From contig LSRY02000015.1 of NCBI GenBank assembly GCA_001643675.2, positions 191,001 through 255,000 of the forward strand: a DNA stretch of 64,000 nt. Direction: 5' to 3'. Below are positions 1 through 11,411 of the stretch, piece after piece; within the stretch, counting starts at the first letter, position 1, and each line of letters begins with the position of its first letter. The DNA is from Monocercomonoides exilis (taxonomy: Eukaryota > Preaxostyla > Oxymonadida > Polymastigidae). The notes under the pieces were generated by a model. The model saw only the letters and a list, made by a program, of their open reading frames with translations. It was not told where the DNA came from and ran no database searches. Position numbers and translations under genes: made by a program.

Positions 1-580
1 GAAGCTATTAATTTTTTTTTAAATTGATACTAAAAGCACCAATTGCATTATTCTGTTTATGAAACAAACTTGTCGTTTTTGAAGAAAACTGAAATGTTTA
101 ATTTTTTCATTTCAATGAAATCATTAATTTTTGTTGATAATTATCAAAATTATAAGTTAGACTTCAATTTTTCGAAATAGATTCTTTTATTTTGAAATGA
201 TTATGATTTCCAAATAAAATTCTAAAAAAATTGTGCCATTATCAGATGATAATTACGAAATTTTGTTTCAAACGGTGTGATGCTCATTTGAAAAGTATTT
301 TGACAACCATTTCAAACTTGAAAGGAAAAAAAAAATAGAAAGTGAAAACAGAATCCAAATACAGTTTTCTTTTTCTTTTCTTTCATGAATATTTACAAAA
401 AAATAATCAAAAATCAATGTGAATTGCTCATCAATTGCCAACGGCATATTAAATACAAATCATGAAATATCAAAATAAGAGGTTCTCCTATCAACACTAA
501 AGAAAAGGGGAAAAAAAAAAATATTAATTTGTAAATAGAGTAAATAGAGTCATAAGAAAGCGAATGGAATGTTGTAAACA
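1..580. other. AT-rich intergenic sequence
   Basis: Very AT-rich sequence with homopolymer runs of A and T. I see no open frame with coding character, no RNA gene and no clear repeat. It lies downstream of the pyridoxal kinase stop codon, so it should include that gene's 3' untranslated region. Confidence 0.6.
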
Positions 581-2113
581 TCACTCATCAACTTCGTCGA
601 AGGTCTCATCAGCCAAATGGAAGAGAATTTCTTCGCCTGAAATAAATAAATTAAATAATAAAATAAACATAAACATAAACAAATAAATAAAATATGTTAT
701 TTGAATAAAAATTTCTGATAAAACGAATAAGCAAACTTTTAATCGTGTCCGAAGATTCAAGAAGATTAAGTTCAATAGAATCTTCATGATAAGTCAAGGC
801 GATGATCTTATGCAAAGACGTAAGCTAGTTTTTTCATTTCACAAAAATATTAAAAAAATAATAAAAGAAAATTGAAAAAAATGAATAAAAGGAGATAAAC
901 TATTAATTTTCTAATAATAACATACAGCTATTTCACAAGCTCTCTTAACCAATTCCTTTGGCATTATCATTCTTTTTGCAGACTTTTCTTTTTGCTTCTC
1001 TTCTTCCTCTTCTGATTTTCCTTCATCTGCTTCTTTTGCTTTCTCACCCTCAATCTTCTTCAGCCCTTTGATTAAATGAGCAGTTATTAGAGCCGCAAAG
1101 GTATCACCTGTTCCTCCAAAATCGTAATCAAAGTAAGGAAACGTCACAGAATACACTTCATTTGAAACTTCTGCCTTTTTCGGATCATCACAAGAAGAAG
1201 AAGAATCAGACGAGCTTTTCTCTTCAGATGATGAACATAACTCATCATTTTCATAAGCAATGCTCAGAAATAGTGTCATTGTATCTGTCATCATTGCACG
1301 TGCAGATGGGGAATGAGAAGGACGAAGCAACATTTTGTCAGCACCTGCTGGCCTGGGAGAAGGAGAAGGAGTTGGAGGATCAAAATATGACCTTCCAACT
1401 CTTTTTCCATTTTTATCCAATTTAACGCTCTTTAAAATAATGATTGGAATATTATATTTTGCATGCAGTTCCTGAAAGCCACGTTTGACGTCCGATTTTC
1501 CATGAATTGGAACACCTGAAAGACATCTAAATCCAAAAAAGAATATCAACATTATCAATAACGAAAACACACTCGAATTCAAAAATATTCGGAAGACACA
1601 AATCAGCGTGTCGAAGGATGGAGGATTTGTATATTTCAACGAGATCCTGACTGACGTAAAACGAGTTATTGTCTCCCATCACTGGATCACAAACATAAAA
1701 AAACTGTTTCGCCTCTTCTCTGCAATTTAAAAGATATTTTCCAATGCTGCTCAGGACAGACGGTTGTCCAATGTATCCTGTGATAAAAAATCGGTGGTTT
1801 AGCAAATCATTTTCCTTCAATCCTTTAAAATACAAGTCGCATTCTTCTCCTGTTAATCTTGTTCCTACATGAGATGGATAATTTGATGGGGCACATACTA
1901 AACAAAATTTTAACATCATCAACAAATATTAGCAAAATGTTTCTTTTTAAAAAGCGTGAAAAATTCAAGATACAAACAATTCACTGAATTGATAAAATCA
2001 GCATTGACCTTGTTCAAAAAAAATATTGGCATGGCACATTTATTTCCAACAAATCCGTAGGAAACGTGACTTTGAAATGAAAGCACACGATAATCCATAC
2101 AGACGCTGGACAT
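581..2113 (-). CDS. pdxK: Pyridoxal kinase, five exons
   Basis: Cytosolic ribokinase-superfamily enzyme that phosphorylates pyridoxal, pyridoxine or pyridoxamine with ATP to make the B6 cofactor. The N-terminus carries the substrate-loop signature (VLSFQSHVSYGFVGNKCA). Next come FFITGYIGQPSVL, VCDPVMGD, LPNIFEFE, and the ATP-side anion-hole motif DFGGTGDTFAALITAHL with its catalytic Asp. Exons I infer on the minus strand: about 1988-2113; 1585-1908; one from about 1530 down to 930; about 738-823 (LTSLHKIIALTYHEDS and onward); and 581-638, ending ADETFDEVDE and TGA. Introns are GT-AG and short. One join gives FEFECLSGVPIHG in frame. Two low-complexity, Ser- and Glu-rich insertions sit around the fourth quarter of the protein and are not typical of the family. 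The start is the first Met, just before the conserved VLSFQSH. Exon edges were set by eye, but the family call is secure. Confidence 0.88.
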
Positions 2114-2316
2114 TTTTGATATTTTTAAATTTCAAATTAGGGGACAAATCAATAAAAAAAACACCTTTTTTTAATCAAAAAATCATTTTTGAGAAAATGG
2201 CATTAAGCACTAAATATCACGTGAGTTGTTTATGATAAAATAGAATGGTGAGAGTTGAAATAAGATTTCATGAGACAATTAAAAAAATTAAACTTTTTAA
2301 AATAAAGAAAATCAAA
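2114..2316. other. Short intergenic gap between two minus-strand genes
   Basis: About 200 bp between the stop of the kelch gene and the start of pyridoxal kinase. It must hold the kelch 3' end and the kinase promoter. No recognisable motif beyond A/T runs. Confidence 0.4.
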
Positions 2317-5300
2317 TTAGTTCATGTGAGGTGAATCTGTGCCTTCATTTCTTTCGTCTTCTGAGTTCGACCCATCGTTCCTCTCCTCTCCGCTCTCGTG
2401 CTTCGGCTCTCTTTTCCCGATCATCACTCCGACTTTCTCCACAATCTCCTCCCCGAGTTTCGTCGCCTCCTCTTTCAATGTTGCAATCACAGGCTCCACA
2501 ACTTCCTTCTCCTGCGACACAACTGCGCCATAAACGCTCTCTGCTGCGCTGCTTCTATCCTCCATCACATTCGTCAGCGCAGACAGCCTCTCCTTCGCCG
2601 CATCCATCGCCTCCTTGTGCTCCACACGGTGCTTATTCGCCTCTTTCTCAAAGGACGCCGCAACTTCTGCAGTCGATGCTGCCAATGCTTCCACCCTCGC
2701 TGTCAAATCGCCAATCGCTCTTTGCGTCCTCTGCGACGCCTCCTCCGCGTCCTGCTGCACCTCTGCTTTCAGCCGCTTCTCCAGAGCTGCACACTTCTCT
2801 TCTGCATCCCTCTGAATCTTCCTCCTCCTCTCGTCGCACTCCTGCAGCGTAGGGTTCAGCAGCAGCATCACCCTGTCTCTTCGGACCTCGTTCGCTTTCT
2901 CCACAAAGTCCTTCAGCGTCTCCACTTTCTCGTCGCACGCCAGCAGCGCCTGCTCCACGTCTTCAATAACTGCAATCCTGTTCTCCTCTTCGGAAAGATA
3001 CTTCTCAAGCTCCACCTGCACATCTCCAACTGTCATCTCCAGTTGCGATATCTTCTCCAGTCGCCCTTCTTCTTTCTCCTTCTCCTCCTGCAGCTGCTCC
3101 AGTATATTCTTGCATTCCCTCTCCAGCTCAGCCATCTTCTTCTCATAGACCGCCTGTGCGTTTTCGGCTGCCTCTTTGATTCGATCTTTCGCTTCTTCTG
3201 CCTCTTTCTCTGCAAACCGCTCTGCTGCTGCAAACTCGTCCGTCGCCCAGTTCTCCACGTCGCTTATCTGCCCCATCATCGCAAGCTCGTCTCTTCGCGC
3301 GCTTTCAATCAGCTCTGCACCAATCTGATCGAATATCTTGTGATATTTCTCTTCCATCTCGTTCACTTTCTCCTCTGCCACTTCCACAAGTGTCGCCACA
3401 CGCCCGCTGTCCTTCTTCACTTTCCCTGTCAGCTCGTTCTCCTCTTTCTTCAGCAGCTCCCTCATCTCCGTCAGCTCTTCTCTCACAGCCGCTGAATCCT
3501 TCAGATTGCCATCGATCTTGTCCAGCTTCTCCTCCGCCGACGCCATCAGCTGCACAATCTCATTCAACATCTGCTCCATCTGCTCCAATTTGTCGCTCTG
3601 TTGAATCGCTGCCTTCTCCGCTTCCTTCACCTGCGCATGCTTCTGCCCTACGGCGGCTGCTGCCGAGTCCACAGACTCACTCACCATCCCTCGCTGGCTC
3701 TTTCCCGTTCGGTCTCTCTCATTTGCCATCGACTTGATCTCTTCGCACAGCTGCTTCAGCTCCTTCTCCATCGCCTCTCCTCTCTTCGTCGTGCTCTGCT
3801 TCAGCTTGTCTGTCTCCTCCTTCACCCACCACGGCGCCCCTTCGTTCGTCTTCTCCTCTAACCCTTGCAGTGTGTTCTCTGTCATCTGCCCGATCGCCTG
3901 CCTCGCCTCGCTCGACATGTTCTCCCAGTCATTCGCTGCTTCTGCCCTCATTTCACCTAATTCTTGTCTCTCTCCCTGCACATTGTCATTCAGCAGGGTG
4001 ATCTGCGCTTTTGTCTTTTCAATCTGTTCCTGAAATGTCTTCCTCACTTTGTCATAAAGTGTAGCTATTTCCCTCAGTGTGGCTTCTGATGACTGCGCAT
4101 TCTTCACCATCCACTGCTGCATCTCATTGTGCAAGCCTGCCAAAAGCGTCTCCCTCTGCCCTCCTGTTATGTTCGCCCTCCTCGACACATTCCCATGCAG
4201 TGTCCTGTGCTCTTTCTCCTGCTCCGCCTGCTTCTTCCACCGCTCCACCGACTGCTCGTGGTCCACTCTGAACCGGTCCAGCAAGAGCGCGCTCTCTTCC
4301 TTCGTCTTCTGCTCTGACTCGCTCACAATCGTGTCTGTCTCCGCCAACTGTATGCGCGTCGAGCGTGTGTCGCCGTGCAGCTCCTTCAGCTGCTTCGAAA
4401 GCGCTTTCCCTTCGTCGGACATCTGCGCAATGGTGTCTGTGATCTTCACCCACTCCACATCCACTTCTCCTTCTGCCCCGACTCGCATCGTCGCAGCCGT
4501 GTTCGCACTCCACGCCGCATCCATCGCTCCATTCCCCTTCTCATTCGCTTCCAAAGACCTTTCTTTCTTCTTCTCTTCGCTTCCCAGCGCTGTCGGAGCT
4601 TCTCCGCTCCCTTCCTTCTGCTCTCCTTTCCCTTCCTCTCCTTCCTGCCCTTCTTCAGCCACATACGTCTCTCCTCTCAGCGCTGCTGCCTGTTGCGCTG
4701 CTGCCATCCGCCGCTGTTGTCTTCTCTTGCTGTTCTCAGCCTCTTCTTCAGCATGGCGACGATGATACGAGTCATCAAAGGAGTCAGGCAGCTCTTCAGG
4801 TGGCTGCGTTTCTTCTTCTTTGGCTTCTCCTTCTGCGCCTTTCGCCTTCTCTTTGTCTTTCTCTTTGTCCTGCTCTTTTCCTTCTCCGTCTTTGCCTTTG
4901 TCTTTCTCCTCGTCTGCCTTCTCCTTCCCGTCTTCTCCTTTCTTCTCTTTGTCCTCAAACGTCTGCGCCGTCTTCTGCGACGTCGGCGACTGCAGCGCAG
5001 CCTCTTTGCTCTCCTTCTCCTCTCTCTGCGCCCTTTCCTCGTCTGTCTCCCACGCGCGCTCCGGATCAAACGGCGGGCATATCGTGCATGTCCACAGGTC
5101 ATCCAGGATGTGCCGTGTGCAGTGCGTCTCCCCGTGCATCATCGCCAGCTTCCCTTCCTCCAGCACAAAGGTGTAATGCCCACTGCGCGGATATGGCGTG
5201 AACGTGTTCAGCATAAACTGGTCGCCCATGTGCAGCTGCGCCAGCCCAATGTCGTCGAGCGGGAATTCGAACTTCGTGAAGCGGTCGAGCACCACATCGT

Positions 5301-6766
5301 ACTCCCACATGTCGTCTTTCTTCTCCTTCGACGCATGGCCCCCAAAGATGATGATCCGCTTGTTCAGCGCCAGCGGAATCTTCTCCGCTTTTTTCTTCTT
5401 CTTCTCTTTCTCCTCTTCTTGCTTTCGCAGCAGCTCCTTCTGCGCCTCCACATCTGCCTGCTCCTTCTGCAGCCTCTCTCTGTCTTCCCTCTCTTTCCTC
5501 TGCTCCTCCGTCTCGTCCGGCGGAGGGAGCGGAGTAGGCTGTGCAGACGGCAGCGCCGACTGGCTGGGCGACGCGGGGGAAAACGGCTGGGCTGGAGAAT
5601 AGGCAGCGTCTGCTGCTGCTGCTGCTGACGGAGACATCAGTCCGCCTGGAATGCCGGCATCTCCAAAGCCAGGCAAGTCCTCTTCCCGCTTCTTCTTTGG
5701 CTTTGGCGGCTCCCGGTTCATCACAAGCGCCGAGTGGTTGCACCGCGCTGGCGGGCGAAATGACGAAACGCAAAGCTCAGTCCATTCGTGGGACTCTGGG
5801 TTGAAGCACCAGAGATCGTCAAAATACCCTCCTGCGCCTATTCCACCAAAGAGATAGAGCTTTTTACCAACCACACTCAAAGAATGGCCTGCGCGGGGAG
5901 CTGGAATGACGCTGTTTGTTGGACGAATCTCCGTCCAGCCTAATGTTGTTGTATCAAACATCCACATATCGTTGTAATAACCTCTTTAAATAAAAATTAT
6001 TTTTTATCACAATCGAAATAAAAAAGTAAAAAAATAAAATACCCATTCTTTCCAACAGATGCTCCTCCAAAAACAACCATTTTGTTTCCAAAACGAACTG
6101 CAGCATGACGATGTCGCGGAGGAGGAACTTCGCCATTCACTTCAATCGGTATCCATCTGTTTATTTCCTATAAAAAATTTTTGAAAAAAAAAAGAGATAA
6201 ATAAGGTTTCGTTTCGTTCACAAATCAATTAAGCACACAAGGTCAAGGATATGAAGATCGCTCATGCAGCAAATCTGATTATATCCACTTGAATATTGTA
6301 ATTTTAAGTTAAAATTTTAAAATAAATATTTTTTCCTTTAGTAATTCAAACCCAAAAACTATCATATCGGCTCCAAATAAAACAGCTGTATGGCCTGATC
6401 TTTGCATTGGAACTGGTCCATCTGTGCGGATCCTGTGCCATGTGACGCGTGCTTAAATAATGAAATTTTAAAGTGCATTATGCACAAAGCAAAGCAAATA
6501 TTAATCGGATAAAATGGTATAACATTGCACATTTTGAATATTTCTATTTTGAAAAAAATATTTATTTCCAAACTCATGTCCAATAGCCAAGCATCGTTGT
6601 AAGTTGTACTTGGTGTGGTTCCACCAAACATTATGACAGTTGGGCCTGCATTTACAAAACTTTGTCCTGTTCTTTTAGGTGGTGTAATTCCTGAATAGCC
6701 GGCTTTTTGCCAACCAAGTTTGATTTCATCCTCAGGGCTTGAAGCCATTCGGCTTTCACAAATCAA
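2317..6766 (-). CDS. Kelch-repeat protein with ~900-residue coiled-coil tail
   Basis: The N-terminus is a kelch beta-propeller and the rest is predicted coiled coil. Kelch blades appear as PKRTGQSFVNAGPTVIMFGG, RSGHTAVLFGADMIVFG, RHRHAAVRFGNKMVVFGG, YYNDMWMFDTTTLGWTEI and APRAGHSLSVVGKKLYLFGG. A further blade (RIIIFGGHASKEKKDDMWEY) follows a charged insertion. From about 4.5 kb down to 2.3 kb the protein is heptad-like and rich in E, K and Q. It ends with an acidic tail (KREPKHESGEERND) and a TAA stop. The last exon spans 2317 to about 5985. At least three short upstream introns interrupt the propeller, and the join KNG-GYYND near 5990-6045 is in frame. The likely start is the Met of MASSPEDEIKL (6748), with an upstream in-frame Met at 6766. 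The coding region is clearly more GC-rich than its surroundings. Function is unknown; such proteins often organise cytoskeleton or flagella, which is only inference here. Confidence 0.82.
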
Positions 6767-6933
6767 AGAAAAAAAGTTCTAATAGTGGTTATGATCATTT
6801 ATTGAAAAATGAAGCTTTTAAAGCATGAAAATTATACGCCAAAATAAATAAATGATTTTTCATCAATTCTTTATCAAATCAAAAAAATTTCTTTTATAAT
6901 TACACAAAACTGATCAAGATCAAAAGAAAAGAG
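6767..6933. promoter_or_regulatory. Divergent intergenic region between two genes
   Basis: 167 bp between the start of the kelch gene on the minus strand and the ribophorin-like gene on the plus strand. It must carry both promoters. It is AT-rich with no motif I can name. Confidence 0.35.
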
Positions 6934-7359
6934 ATGGAAAAAGCATTTACCTTCAAACCTGAGTTGGAACACGTGTACGAAGTTCATAAAGCGCCTCCAC
7001 CTGTTATTGTTTCCAAGGTATATTCGGTCGGAATGGTTTTGCTCTTTGCCATTTTTCTCATCATGGTTTGCTCTTTATTATTGTTGAAATCGAATGTTTA
7101 ACGCAATATTATAAATTGCATTCAATAAAAAAAGATAACATTTGTTGGATTACGTTCGCATAAGTCCTCTTCACTGTCTGGAAAGTGCTATTACTTCGGA
7201 TTCTTCATTTCTCTTCTTTCAGCTATTGCAGTTATTACACTTTATTGGTTTAACTACTACCTGCTTTTCCCTGAAATTATTGGTTTTTCCGTTTCTGCTC
7301 TTGGTGTAATGGTTTTTGGAAAACTTTATTTTGAAGAGCAACGAAAATTGGTTGTTTAA
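6934..7359 (+). CDS. Ribophorin II / Swp1 C-terminal-like membrane protein
   Basis: A short two-exon gene resembling the C-terminal membrane domain of the oligosaccharyltransferase subunit ribophorin II (Swp1), which acts in N-glycosylation at the ER. Exon 1 encodes FKPELEHVYEVHKAPPPVIV, then a first membrane segment (VGMVLLFAIFLIM). The charged, proline-rich stretch before the first helix is typical of that subunit. A likely intron at about 7097-7165 joins phase 0 to a second exon with two hydrophobic segments (FISLLSAIAVITLYWFNYYL and EIIGFSVSALGVMVFGKLYF), ending EEQRKLVV and TAA. Full-length family members have a large lumenal domain, which is missing here; short Swp1-like forms would fit a protist. 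The intron donor (GTTTAA) is unusual, so the exon edge is uncertain. Confidence 0.55.
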
Positions 7360-8247
7360 AAAATACTTTTTATTTCTCAATTCTTTTGCGTTCGATCTAC
7401 TTTTCATTAAATGAGTTCATTTCAAGAATTTTGAAATTGAACTTCTTATTGCATAAAAATAAAAAATGAAAATTATTGCAGTTAATATGAGGATCATTTT
7501 GTTTATGAAACGGATTTGTAATTCTACCATAGAGTGTCTAACAGGTCTGAAATGGTGTAATATTCATTTTAAAATATCATGCAAAACTCAAGGTTAGCCA
7601 ATGAATTATTGTGGAAATTGTCTTTCATTATTATTATTATATTATTTTTCTTTTTTTCTTTTTTCTTTTTTCTTTTTTCTTTTTTCTTTTTTCTTTTTTT
7701 TTCGTTCGTTGTAACAGAATAAATACAACATAAAAATAATAAAAGCAAACTATTGTGGAATTATTATATCATTTAATACTTGCACAAAAATATTTTTTTG
7801 TTTCAATTTTTAATTTTTTAATAATCTTATGAATTTATTATTTATTTTTGATCTATGTTTTGTTTCCTAAATATTATCGATCTTTGTTTGCTTATTTATA
7901 GCATAAGGCATTGAAACAAACAAAAAATAAGTTTTATTATTAATTATATTGTTTGTTTTATCTGATTTTTCTGTTGTTTTTTGCATTTCATTGTTTTTTG
8001 AAGAAAATAAAATTTTCTGCAATCCTCAGAACTTATGATTGATTATTTTCTGATTAAAATCTTCTCCATCAAAATTTTCAATTTGAGAATACTCATTGAA
8101 TATTGAAAAACGAACACTGAAAAGTTTCAACTCCAATAAAAATAATTTTTCTTGAATATTATCATGAATATCATCTTTAAAAACAATTATCAAGTTATTC
8201 TATTTGAATGAATAATTCGTCTCCAAAGAAATAAAACCTTCGAAGAA
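7360..8247. other. AT-rich intergenic sequence
   Basis: No coding potential seen. It contains a T-rich microsatellite (listed separately) and many short A/T runs. Confidence 0.5.
7646..7702. repeat. (CTTTTTT)n microsatellite
   Basis: Tandem units of C followed by six or seven T, about eight copies, ending in a longer T run. Confidence 0.85.
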
Positions 8248-8690
8248 TAAACACTCCGAAAAAAGTCGTGATTTCAAAAATAATCATCTTCATACAAAGT
8301 TACAATTGCAAAACAAAAAGTGCATAACTCAAACAATACGAAAAAAAAAAAAAAAAACACAATGATTTTTATGAAAATGATCTTTTCCCACAAAAATTGT
8401 CATTGTATTTGTTTTAACATTTAATATAAAAGTGAATATTTTTGAAATCAAAATCTTTTTTTGTGAACAAACTATTTTTTTGTGAATAATCAAATTACCA
8501 ATAGTTCTTATTGAAATAAAAAAAGATTTGAATAGTCACAAAGGCCAAAGTTGGAAGCAAAAATAATTTTAGGAATTCTAATTCAAGTATTTTTTTGTGT
8601 TTGTAAAATTTGAACGATCGAAGATAAAGAAGAAACAAAGTTCACTTGGGTGATTATTTTTGAAATCATAACTTTTTTCGGAGTGTGAAT
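8248..8690. repeat. Inverted-repeat (MITE-like) element
   Basis: The left end reads CACTCCGAAAAAAGT then GTGATTTCAAAAATAATC. The right end at about 8650-8690 is its reverse complement, with GATTATTTTTGAAATCA then ACTTTTTTCGGAGTGTG. The terminal repeats are about 40 bp and the interior has no coding sequence. A third right-facing end (CTTTTTTCGGGGTGT) lies near 9287-9303. The superfamily is unknown. Confidence 0.6.
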
Positions 8691-9618
8691 AATTTATTAA
8701 TTTTCTGCTATTTGCTCAAAAGTTTAAATTCAAATGTTCCGTGCTTTTCAATTGTGACAAACGCTGATATTTGTGATAAAAATAATATGCAATTATCTGT
8801 TTGTTGTATTTCCACTTTTCAGAATTCATTCAAAAACATTTGATGGTTTTTTTCATTCCGAAATTGTTCACAGAAAAAATCTGATTTCAAAAATAATTAC
8901 CCACTTTTTTTCAAATATATGATTTTATTTTCGATCACTTTCGAAAAAAGGCACAATTTTTTCTCACTTTTTAGAAACAATGACAATAAAAACTAACTTT
9001 CATCTGTTTTGGACTTGCTGCATGAAACATATTTATCTCAAAAAATGTTTCTTATTTGAAAATAAAAAAATGAATAACATTTTATAGAAAGTTTCATCAT
9101 TTCGAATGATTAGTCAATTAAATTTGATTAAATTTAAGTTCATCGCATATTTTCATTTTTCAGTCGAATTTGCAACAATGTTGAGCATGATCCGAAGATA
9201 TAATCATCTTCAAAATTAACAAATTTATAATTATTTGTCTTCTAAATACATTATAACAACAAATGTGTGAGAGTTATTGAAAACACAACTTTTTTCGGGG
9301 TGTTTTTTTTCAAAAAAAATTGTATGTTATCGGGAAGAGATTATGAGTGCAAATGCAGAATTAACATTAATGTTTCAAAAACAAATGTTTTTTATCAAAT
9401 GAAGAAGAAGATGTCTTATATTAGCTTTTCCACTTTTCAGCGTTCTTTTGGATATTCAAAGGAAATAAACGAACAGAAAATTTAGAATGAATAAATATAA
9501 TTTTAATAATAATTATTCAAATTAATTCGATTAATTTGTCGGTAATGCGTTTCCAAAAAATTAAATATTCCCTCTATATATTTTTATTTTTAATTTATTT
9601 TATGGGTTTTGATCAAAA
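8691..9618. other. AT-rich sequence with a solo repeat end
   Basis: No gene seen. Near 8870-8910 and 9285-9303 it carries pieces similar to the ends of the inverted-repeat element just upstream, suggesting a decayed second copy. Confidence 0.45.
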
Positions 9619-10691
9619 TTGATTTTATTGCTCGTGATGTTTAGCTCATCAGAAAAGATGGAGTTTCAGAGCTCAATCGTTTGTTTTAATGATGACGATA
9701 AGGTATGGGATTGGTTCATTAATGAAATCGTCAGTGATCGCATTCCGATGTGCAAAAAGCACAGAGTCTTCAAACATATATGCAAAAATGGAAAATACAG
9801 ATATTTTTCCTGTTTGATGTGCAAGACAAAGATTAGCGTGCTTTGCGATACGAAATTCAGCAAAACAAAAATTGGATAGCGTGTCACTCTGCTTTTTTGC
9901 ATGTGTTACTGGATGACAATTCCTAATGAAACTATTGCAACGTTAATATTAATCGACAAAGACACAGTGGGATACTGGGGAAGTGTCATGAGAAAAACAT
10001 GTGCTGACACGTGGAATGAAAGGCAGTTGTCTATTGGAGGAGAAGGCAAAACAGGAGAAATTGATGAAGCAACATGGAGGAAAAGAATATTTTTTCGTGG
10101 AAGAAATGAGAAACTGATTTGTATTTTTGGAGGAGTGGAGAGGAAAGAAGATGGAGGAATTGGAGGAATTTTTTTGTGACAAACAGAAAACGAAAGACAC
10201 TCATTTCATTGAAACAGATGGATATAAAGGAAGGCACTTCAATTAAGTCGGATGAGTGGAGAGGACTTAATATTTTGGAATTTCTGGAAAACATGTATTT
10301 GAATGTTTGGAACAAAAGGCAATTATTTATTAAGTATTCACCGGCATATACCGATCCAATTGATGAGTTGTGGGATCATTTGCGCTATTCTTTTCCATCT
10401 ATTGGAACTCTCATTCAATTGATGCATGATTATCTGTTTCTTTATCTTGTCGATTCTTCATTAAACATCACTTTTTCTTATCTCGTTAAGCACATTTGCG
10501 TAGAAAATGATGAATATGATGATAAAGAAATCGAGGGAAACTTAATTGAAGCAGATGAATCTGAAGAAATTGCTGTAACTGACGATATATTGTGGGTGAA
10601 AGTTGAAAAGAAAGAACTGAATCTGAAAGAAACAATGCAGCAGGAGACTGTGAAAGTGCATCTGAACGTGTTCCCTTTAAATAATGATTGA
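9619..10691 (+). pseudogene. Merlin (IS1016/ISXO2-type) transposase, frameshifted
   Basis: DDE transposase of the Merlin superfamily, split over three frames. The first piece (9619-9879) has a zinc-ribbon-like segment with MCKKHRVFKHICKNGKYRYF and CLMCKTKISV. The second (9901-10179) has GEIDEATWRKR, carrying the first catalytic Asp near 10060, and then the family hallmark FRGRNEKLICIFGGVER. The third (from about 10180, ending at 10691) has IKSDEWRGL with the second Asp near 10245, and YTDPIDELWDHLRYSFPSIG with the catalytic Glu near 10361. The catalytic residues survive. Frame breaks near 9880 and 10175 make it a pseudogene, unless unrecognised introns rejoin them. The third piece ends in an acidic tail. 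No terminal repeats could be assigned with confidence. Confidence 0.8.
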
Positions 10692-10721
10692 TTGTTATTT
10701 CACATCATTTTTTTTCAAATA

Positions 10722-11411
10722 CAGTCTAATCCGGATATAATCACATCGGATTTTGCACGACTTTTTGTGACAATATCCGATTGTGATAATATTCGATGCT
10801 GCTTCTCACAGAAGAAAAAAAAATAATTATTTAAATAATTAATTTTGGGTCAAATTTTTTATTTTTGAAAATTCTTCATAAAAACGCATTTTTCAATAGT
10901 AAAAACAATTTTTTGGATTTCATTATGTTATTTAAACTTATTTTCACATAATTTCGAAAAATCAAAAAATTGAAGATTTTGATCAAAAAATCGATTTTTC
11001 ATTGAAAAAATCACCAATAATGGAAAAAATTGTGATTATATGGGTAATAATTTTTGAAAAGTCGCAAATGTCTAATTTTCGAATAAATCTAAAATTTCAT
11101 ATCTTGATCAAATTTCCGTTCCCGCTCATGCAGCTTCACAGGAATGTGTAAAATAGCATTATCCAGAAATAGATTATATATAAGTAAAGTTTGGTCTATG
11201 CCAACAAAAATTTGAGCAAAATATGGTATTTTTGATTTATTTGAAAATTAAACATTTGCGACTTTTCAAAAATTATTACCCATATAATTTCAGCCCTGTG
11301 ATTATATGCGATGGAAAATGAATGAAAAATTGGACAAAAATGTCGGTGCATCGAAAAATGTGACTATAAACGAATGTGATTATATTCGACGCGATAATAT
11401 CCGGTTTTGAC
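10722..11411. mobile_element. pogo/Tigger-like non-autonomous element
   Basis: The left end starts with CAGTCTAATCCGGATATAAT directly after a TA dinucleotide. This resembles the CAGT...CTCGATATAACG ends of pogo/Tigger elements. The right end, read in reverse, gives GTCAAAACCGGATATTATCG. Internal motifs of the form TATAATCACAT and GATAATATTCGA recur near both ends. There is no transposase inside. A second, unrelated MITE has inserted at 11038-11285. Confidence 0.6.
11038..11285. mobile_element. MITE nested in the pogo-like element
   Basis: 248-bp element with terminal inverted repeats of about 85 bp. Both ends begin ATATGGGTAATAATTTTTGA and continue into AAAAGTCGCAAATG on the left or its equivalent on the right. 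The loop carries no gene. The terminal ~30 bp match the ends of the 6.4-kb unit at 42.0-48.4 kb, so the two belong to one family. Confidence 0.75.

Noticed and set aside
2398-5628. Long plus-strand open frames (up to 417 codons) opposite the kelch/coiled-coil gene
   Set aside because: They are rich in Leu, Ser, Arg and Cys runs that mirror Glu/Lys/Ala codons on the real strand. No domain is seen, and the kelch frame explains the sequence.
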